From Anisakis pegreffii (taxonomy: Eukaryota; Nematoda; Chromadorea; Rhabditida; Anisakidae): a stretch of 64,000 bases of DNA. Position numbers and translations under genes: made by a program. The DNA lies in the NCBI GenBank assembly GCA_035041965.1, contig JAPYMA010001684.1, positions 62,001 through 126,000 of the forward strand, read 5' to 3'. The notes under the pieces are model-generated. The model was not told the origin of the DNA. It saw nothing but the letters and a program-made list of their open reading frames with translations, and searched no databases. Within the stretch, counting starts at the first letter, position 1. Each line of letters starts with the position of its first letter. Shown here piece by piece: positions 60,648-64,000 of the stretch.

Positions 60648-61496
60648 AATTTTAGGAATTAGACATTTTCGTGAACATGTTTAATATGTCGCAATTGAAT
60701 ATCATTTCATACAACATTCATCGTACAACGAACGTTTTCGTTGTCATCGGAACGCTCCGAGATTTGTTCACCACTCACTTTTCCTCAACTCCAATAGCGC
60801 TTCTTAGAACTCGTTATCATTAATGACATGATAAAATTTAACATTGTAAAGCTCAATTATGAATTTTACGACCCGTCATGAGATGTTAAGATGATTGGGA
60901 AAATAGCTTCCTGAAATTTCAGACGTTTGAAATAATTGACATTGTTGCTCATTTGATCTGCCAGAAAGCTGCCTTCTTAATATTACATATTAAGCAAAAG
61001 ATATTACCTATTCCTCTTCCAAATACTTAATACTTCTCAACGTATGATCATATCGATATTTTTTTCATTTTTGTCACATATCCGTTAGTTTTATTAGTGA
61101 GCAGGAAAATCTCAGTACGTCATTATGACCCTTAGTATCAGACAGTTTTATAGCCTCGTTTGCGATGAGTTCATTTATTTTCATTTCAACATTTTAGTGT
61201 CCAATTATTTTTTTTTTAATCTTGGAAAACATTGCATGATCTTTCCACAGATCATTAGTGATTCTTTTCAGTCCGTTAGTTTCTGCCCCAGTAGCAAATA
61301 TGCTTCGGTTCATTTAATCACATATTTATTGAGCTGTTTGTTAGCCAGTTACTGATTCACCGTTTTTTTCTCCAATGCATTCTGACTCAGCCAAAATTGA
61401 CCATTCTATTGGCACTTCTTTGAAATCCTCGTTTTCGATGAGTGTGCATTGATTCGGCTTCGCATCAACTCAGTTGATCTCATTGCGATCGCTTTT

Positions 61497-61739
61497 CTAC
61501 CGAATGTTTGAAGTATCTTCAGGTGCGTACTGAAATTTCTGTTGCATTCTGGTGACCATGGGCGAAATGAATTTCACAAACCCGTCTTGTTTTGAACGAG
61601 GGTATACTTCAACTGCCCTACTTTCGATTAGTTTATATTCCAAAGCGTTACTGTCTGGCTCAGGAGTGCTACTTATTCCAATGGATTTCAAAAGAGAAGT
61701 AAGTTTACATTGATGCATACCTCCTTCAAACTCCAGCAA
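61497..61739 (-). CDS. Hypothetical ORF or terminal exon
   Basis: Open on the minus strand to TAG at 61497. It reads GMHQCKLTSLLKSIGISSTP, then DGFVKFISPMVTRMQQKF. The bases just upstream are GAGTTTGAAG|G, the same AAG acceptor form seen in verified introns here. Downstream on the same strand (about 61340-61455) a weakly similar reading QCTLIENEDFKEVPIEWS and on to AESECIGEKNGES occurs, suggesting a tandem duplication. No family recognised. Confidence 0.3.
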   Translation of the reverse strand: MLEFEGGMHQCKLTSLLKSIGISSTPEPDSNALEYKLIESRAVEVYPRSKQDGFVKFISPMVTRMQQKFQYAPEDTSNIR

Positions 61740-61849
61740 TCATGATATAATCTCGTTAATGGAATTGAATACAACCTTCCAACGCCTCTGTTTACAAACG
61801 ATCTGCGCAGATGCTCAAATCACTCGAATACCAAAACATAATTTTACAG

Positions 61850-64000
61850 TTTCCTTGTAAATCAATTGCTGATATTATTGTTGGTAATATTACTCTTATC
61901 ATCCGCCAAATTATCTTCATTCTCATTGCTTTAATCTATTTCACGCAATAACCACGAACTGTGTACGTCAAACTGCGCACCATCAGGCTATTTGAATGCA
62001 CATTTCAGTTAGCCAAAACCCGTCAACACAAAAATGAGAAGATCCTGCTGCTGCTTCATTACTTCGTTACAACGATATCCGCGTTGTGTTCATTTGCAGT
62101 TGCATTTGCTATCATCTATCTTCATTCAATTCTACCGTTGATAACTGGAACTGCGATCAGCAAATATGTTCGATTTTCAAATGTTTCTCTCTTATTGATA
62201 TATCGACAACGCGAATGTGTTATTTTTGAATGTGATCCTAAAGGAATTTTGATTTCTTATCCACGTATCTTCAAGAATACAGCTGAAATCCTCGTGGTAT
62301 TTCAAAGTAGTCCCAAAATAAAATTCTTGATATTGACCTGTTGTAAGACGCAAACAGCCGGCTCTTAGAGACAGCTTCGAATTCATGTAAGCAAAGAATG
62401 ACGCGAAGAAACTGCATCCAAACTCGAACTGTAGAAATATTGGAAAAGGTGTTCAGTATCTTGTGAATATTCTCGAATTAATCAGTGAAGTTGGACGTGA
62501 TTTCAAGTCTGTGAATTCAGATTTGTCTACATCCAACATTCAAGGCATTCCAATTCATGGCGCTTGGGTATGTATTTGGCAACGTAACCAGCAGGATGAC
62601 TATGCTGTCACTCACGATTGAAAAGATTTATTCAGCGATAAAAGCTGAAAAATATGAAGGGAGAAGCTGCGTATTGGGCATCATTCTGTCGTTAATCAGT
62701 GTGAGTGTATCGATGGATCTTTCGATGCTCAGTCAAGACCAATTATATATCTAGGTTCAGTTTGATAAGATTTTTGTGAACGTAAGCATCAGAAAAGGCA
62801 AAGCTCAAATTTTTATTTTCCATAAAGAATTCTCTAAGCTCCATCGTTTCTCAATTCTCTAAGCTTCATCGAACATATTCCGGGAAGGTCTTGAATAAAA
62901 TATTGGTAACAACCTACTTAAAGACATTTTTGACCTGTTACCGTTTTTAATGTTTTATGATAATGCATATGGAATGACTGTAAGCTTAAATGTGGTTGTT
63001 TTTTAAATATCGGATAATTATATTATATAATAAATAGTGAATTTATTCATGGCATGATAATGCTCAACATTATAATGCTTAATTATGAATTTTATGAGCC
63101 GCCATAGGACATGAAAATGGATGAGAAAAATATCTTTGTGAAATTTCAGACTTCGTTTGGAATAGTCGACGTTGTTGTTTTTTACATTAGCTCGAAGGCA
63201 AGACAAGTTCTATTGACGGTATGATTCAATCAGATTTCCACTAAATATGTTAAAACTTCCATCTCGCACTCATTTAGCGAGAAATTTATTGGAGTTAAGA
63301 AAAAGTCTATCGTAAATTAATGTGTCCAAAACATTCTTTGCAGAAATATCGTGCATTTTCCCACTGAAATGAATTTCTATTCAAGGTTTAGGAAATTTAA
63401 TTTCTACTCCTAAAAAGAAAGCGGAATCATAATTTGCTCACTGAAGTGATCATTAATTGAGATGGTCTGCATCTGAATTAAATCAAATGATATTGTCATA
63501 TCCAGATATTCGGTGGAGTCACGTTCGGTGAACTTATTGTCATTGCTATATTCATCGTTGTTCATACGCAGAGTGTTCGATGGAAGAAAAGTACCGCAAG
63601 AATTGCGGCAACACTCTCACATAAATATCAGGTTTGGTCACGTTTCAAAGATTGTTGAAAGCTGCAACCCACGTTGAAGATCACTTCATCAGTTAAGCCA
63701 CAATTTTGAACATGCTAAGTGATGGCGATTGGAGCGGCCATTTAACAGGGTTTTTTCACTTGCCCGTAATGTAGTCTTGGTCACATAACGAGCTTTTAAA
63801 GACATATGTTGGTAATGAACTATTGAACTTTTTCTGCAGACATACTAAAGTTGTTTAGGTTGAACAGAATATCGAATCAGGGTTAAAGCTGGTGCCTCTA
63901 GCTGCAACGAATGCCACATGCAGTTTGATAACTCTAGCAGCAGTTATTTGCATAAAACCATCCATAAGGTTACCGCCTGTTTATGTCGATATGATGCCGT
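61850..64000 (+). CDS. Seven-transmembrane chemoreceptor, sra/srab-like, partial and possibly broken
   Basis: Segments: 61850-61948 (first helix, VGNITLIIRQIIFILIALIY), then an in-frame TAA at 61949-61951, then the same frame continues with YVKLRTIRLFECTF and, after HKNEKILLLLHYFVTTI, the second helix to about 62300. Further exons: 62545-62700 (AFQFMALGYVFGNVTSRMTM, SLTIEKIYSAIKAEKYEG), 63506-63631 (FGELIVIAIFIVVH, ATLSHKYQ) and 63859 to the window edge (VEQNIESGLKLVPLAA). The phrases HxNxKILLLxH, SLTIExxxAxIKAxxYE and LSxKYQxEENI-like are typical of the nematode sra/srab group of chemosensory receptors, expected in sensory neuron membranes. The exon at 62545 follows an AAG acceptor. The third-helix exon was not identified clearly. 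The stop codon suggests a pseudogene or an unrecognised intron arrangement. Truncated by the window. Confidence 0.7.

Larger units (their letters stand above)
57350..61849. other. Intergenic with a duplicated repeat and weak ORFs
   Basis: No complete gene was found. A well-bounded exon-like block lies at 58343-58432 (minus), a repeat family at 59.69-60.25 kb and two minus-strand ORFs at 60381-60647 and 61497-61739, each listed separately. The rest shows nothing I can support. Confidence 0.45.

Noticed and set aside
1..64000. tRNA or rRNA genes, CRISPR arrays, bacterial operons
   Set aside because: No cloverleaf with proper T-loop and acceptor stem, no rRNA core and no spaced repeats were recognised by eye; the DNA is eukaryotic.

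Overview
The window is nuclear DNA of a nematode, most likely rhabditid-like. The evidence is a pair of DUF273 (putative GT-A glycosyltransferase) genes, an sra/srab-type chemoreceptor, a DUF7027-like four-helix membrane protein, introns ending mostly in TTTTCAG, and several start codons lying 1 to 10 bases after a splice acceptor, as expected for spliced-leader trans-splicing. Intergenic DNA is AT-rich and full of simple repeats. I cannot name the species. All exon models below were assembled by hand from splice sites and reading phase; spans are whole genes and exons are listed in the evidence.

Layout. Left edge (573-1037, minus): the last three exons of a gene with a cytoplasmic-tail-like C-terminus. 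7402-10361 (minus): a 320-residue ankyrin protein resembling ANKRD34. 15485-18578 (plus): DUF273 gene copy 1. 22145-28221 (plus): a 20-exon puromycin-sensitive aminopeptidase (pam-1 type). 29299-32684 (minus): DUF273 gene copy 2, inverted relative to copy 1 with identical intron positions. 34094-37299 (minus): the four-helix membrane protein, with a possible cassette exon. 41373-41843 (minus): 3' end of an unknown gene. 41.9-42.7 kb: a dense cluster of foldback elements. 43.9-47.0 kb: tandem repeats and low-complexity DNA. 48517-51905 (minus): a seven-exon, GC-rich gene for a 464-residue protein with two zinc-finger-like motifs that I do not recognise. 55550-57349 (minus): a 2-Cys peroxiredoxin. 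59.7-60.3 kb: a duplicated 113-bp repeat. 61850 to the right edge (plus): a chemoreceptor that carries an in-frame stop after its first membrane segment and runs off the window.

The genes do not form one pathway. Three observations stand out. Six mapped introns end in AAG rather than CAG or TAG, mostly as TTTGAAG. The GC-rich zinc-finger gene is the best candidate for something undescribed; its layout recalls the N-terminal part of R2-group retrotransposon proteins, but this is inference. The inverted DUF273 pair shows near-identity, introns included, over one central segment only, which suggests gene conversion.
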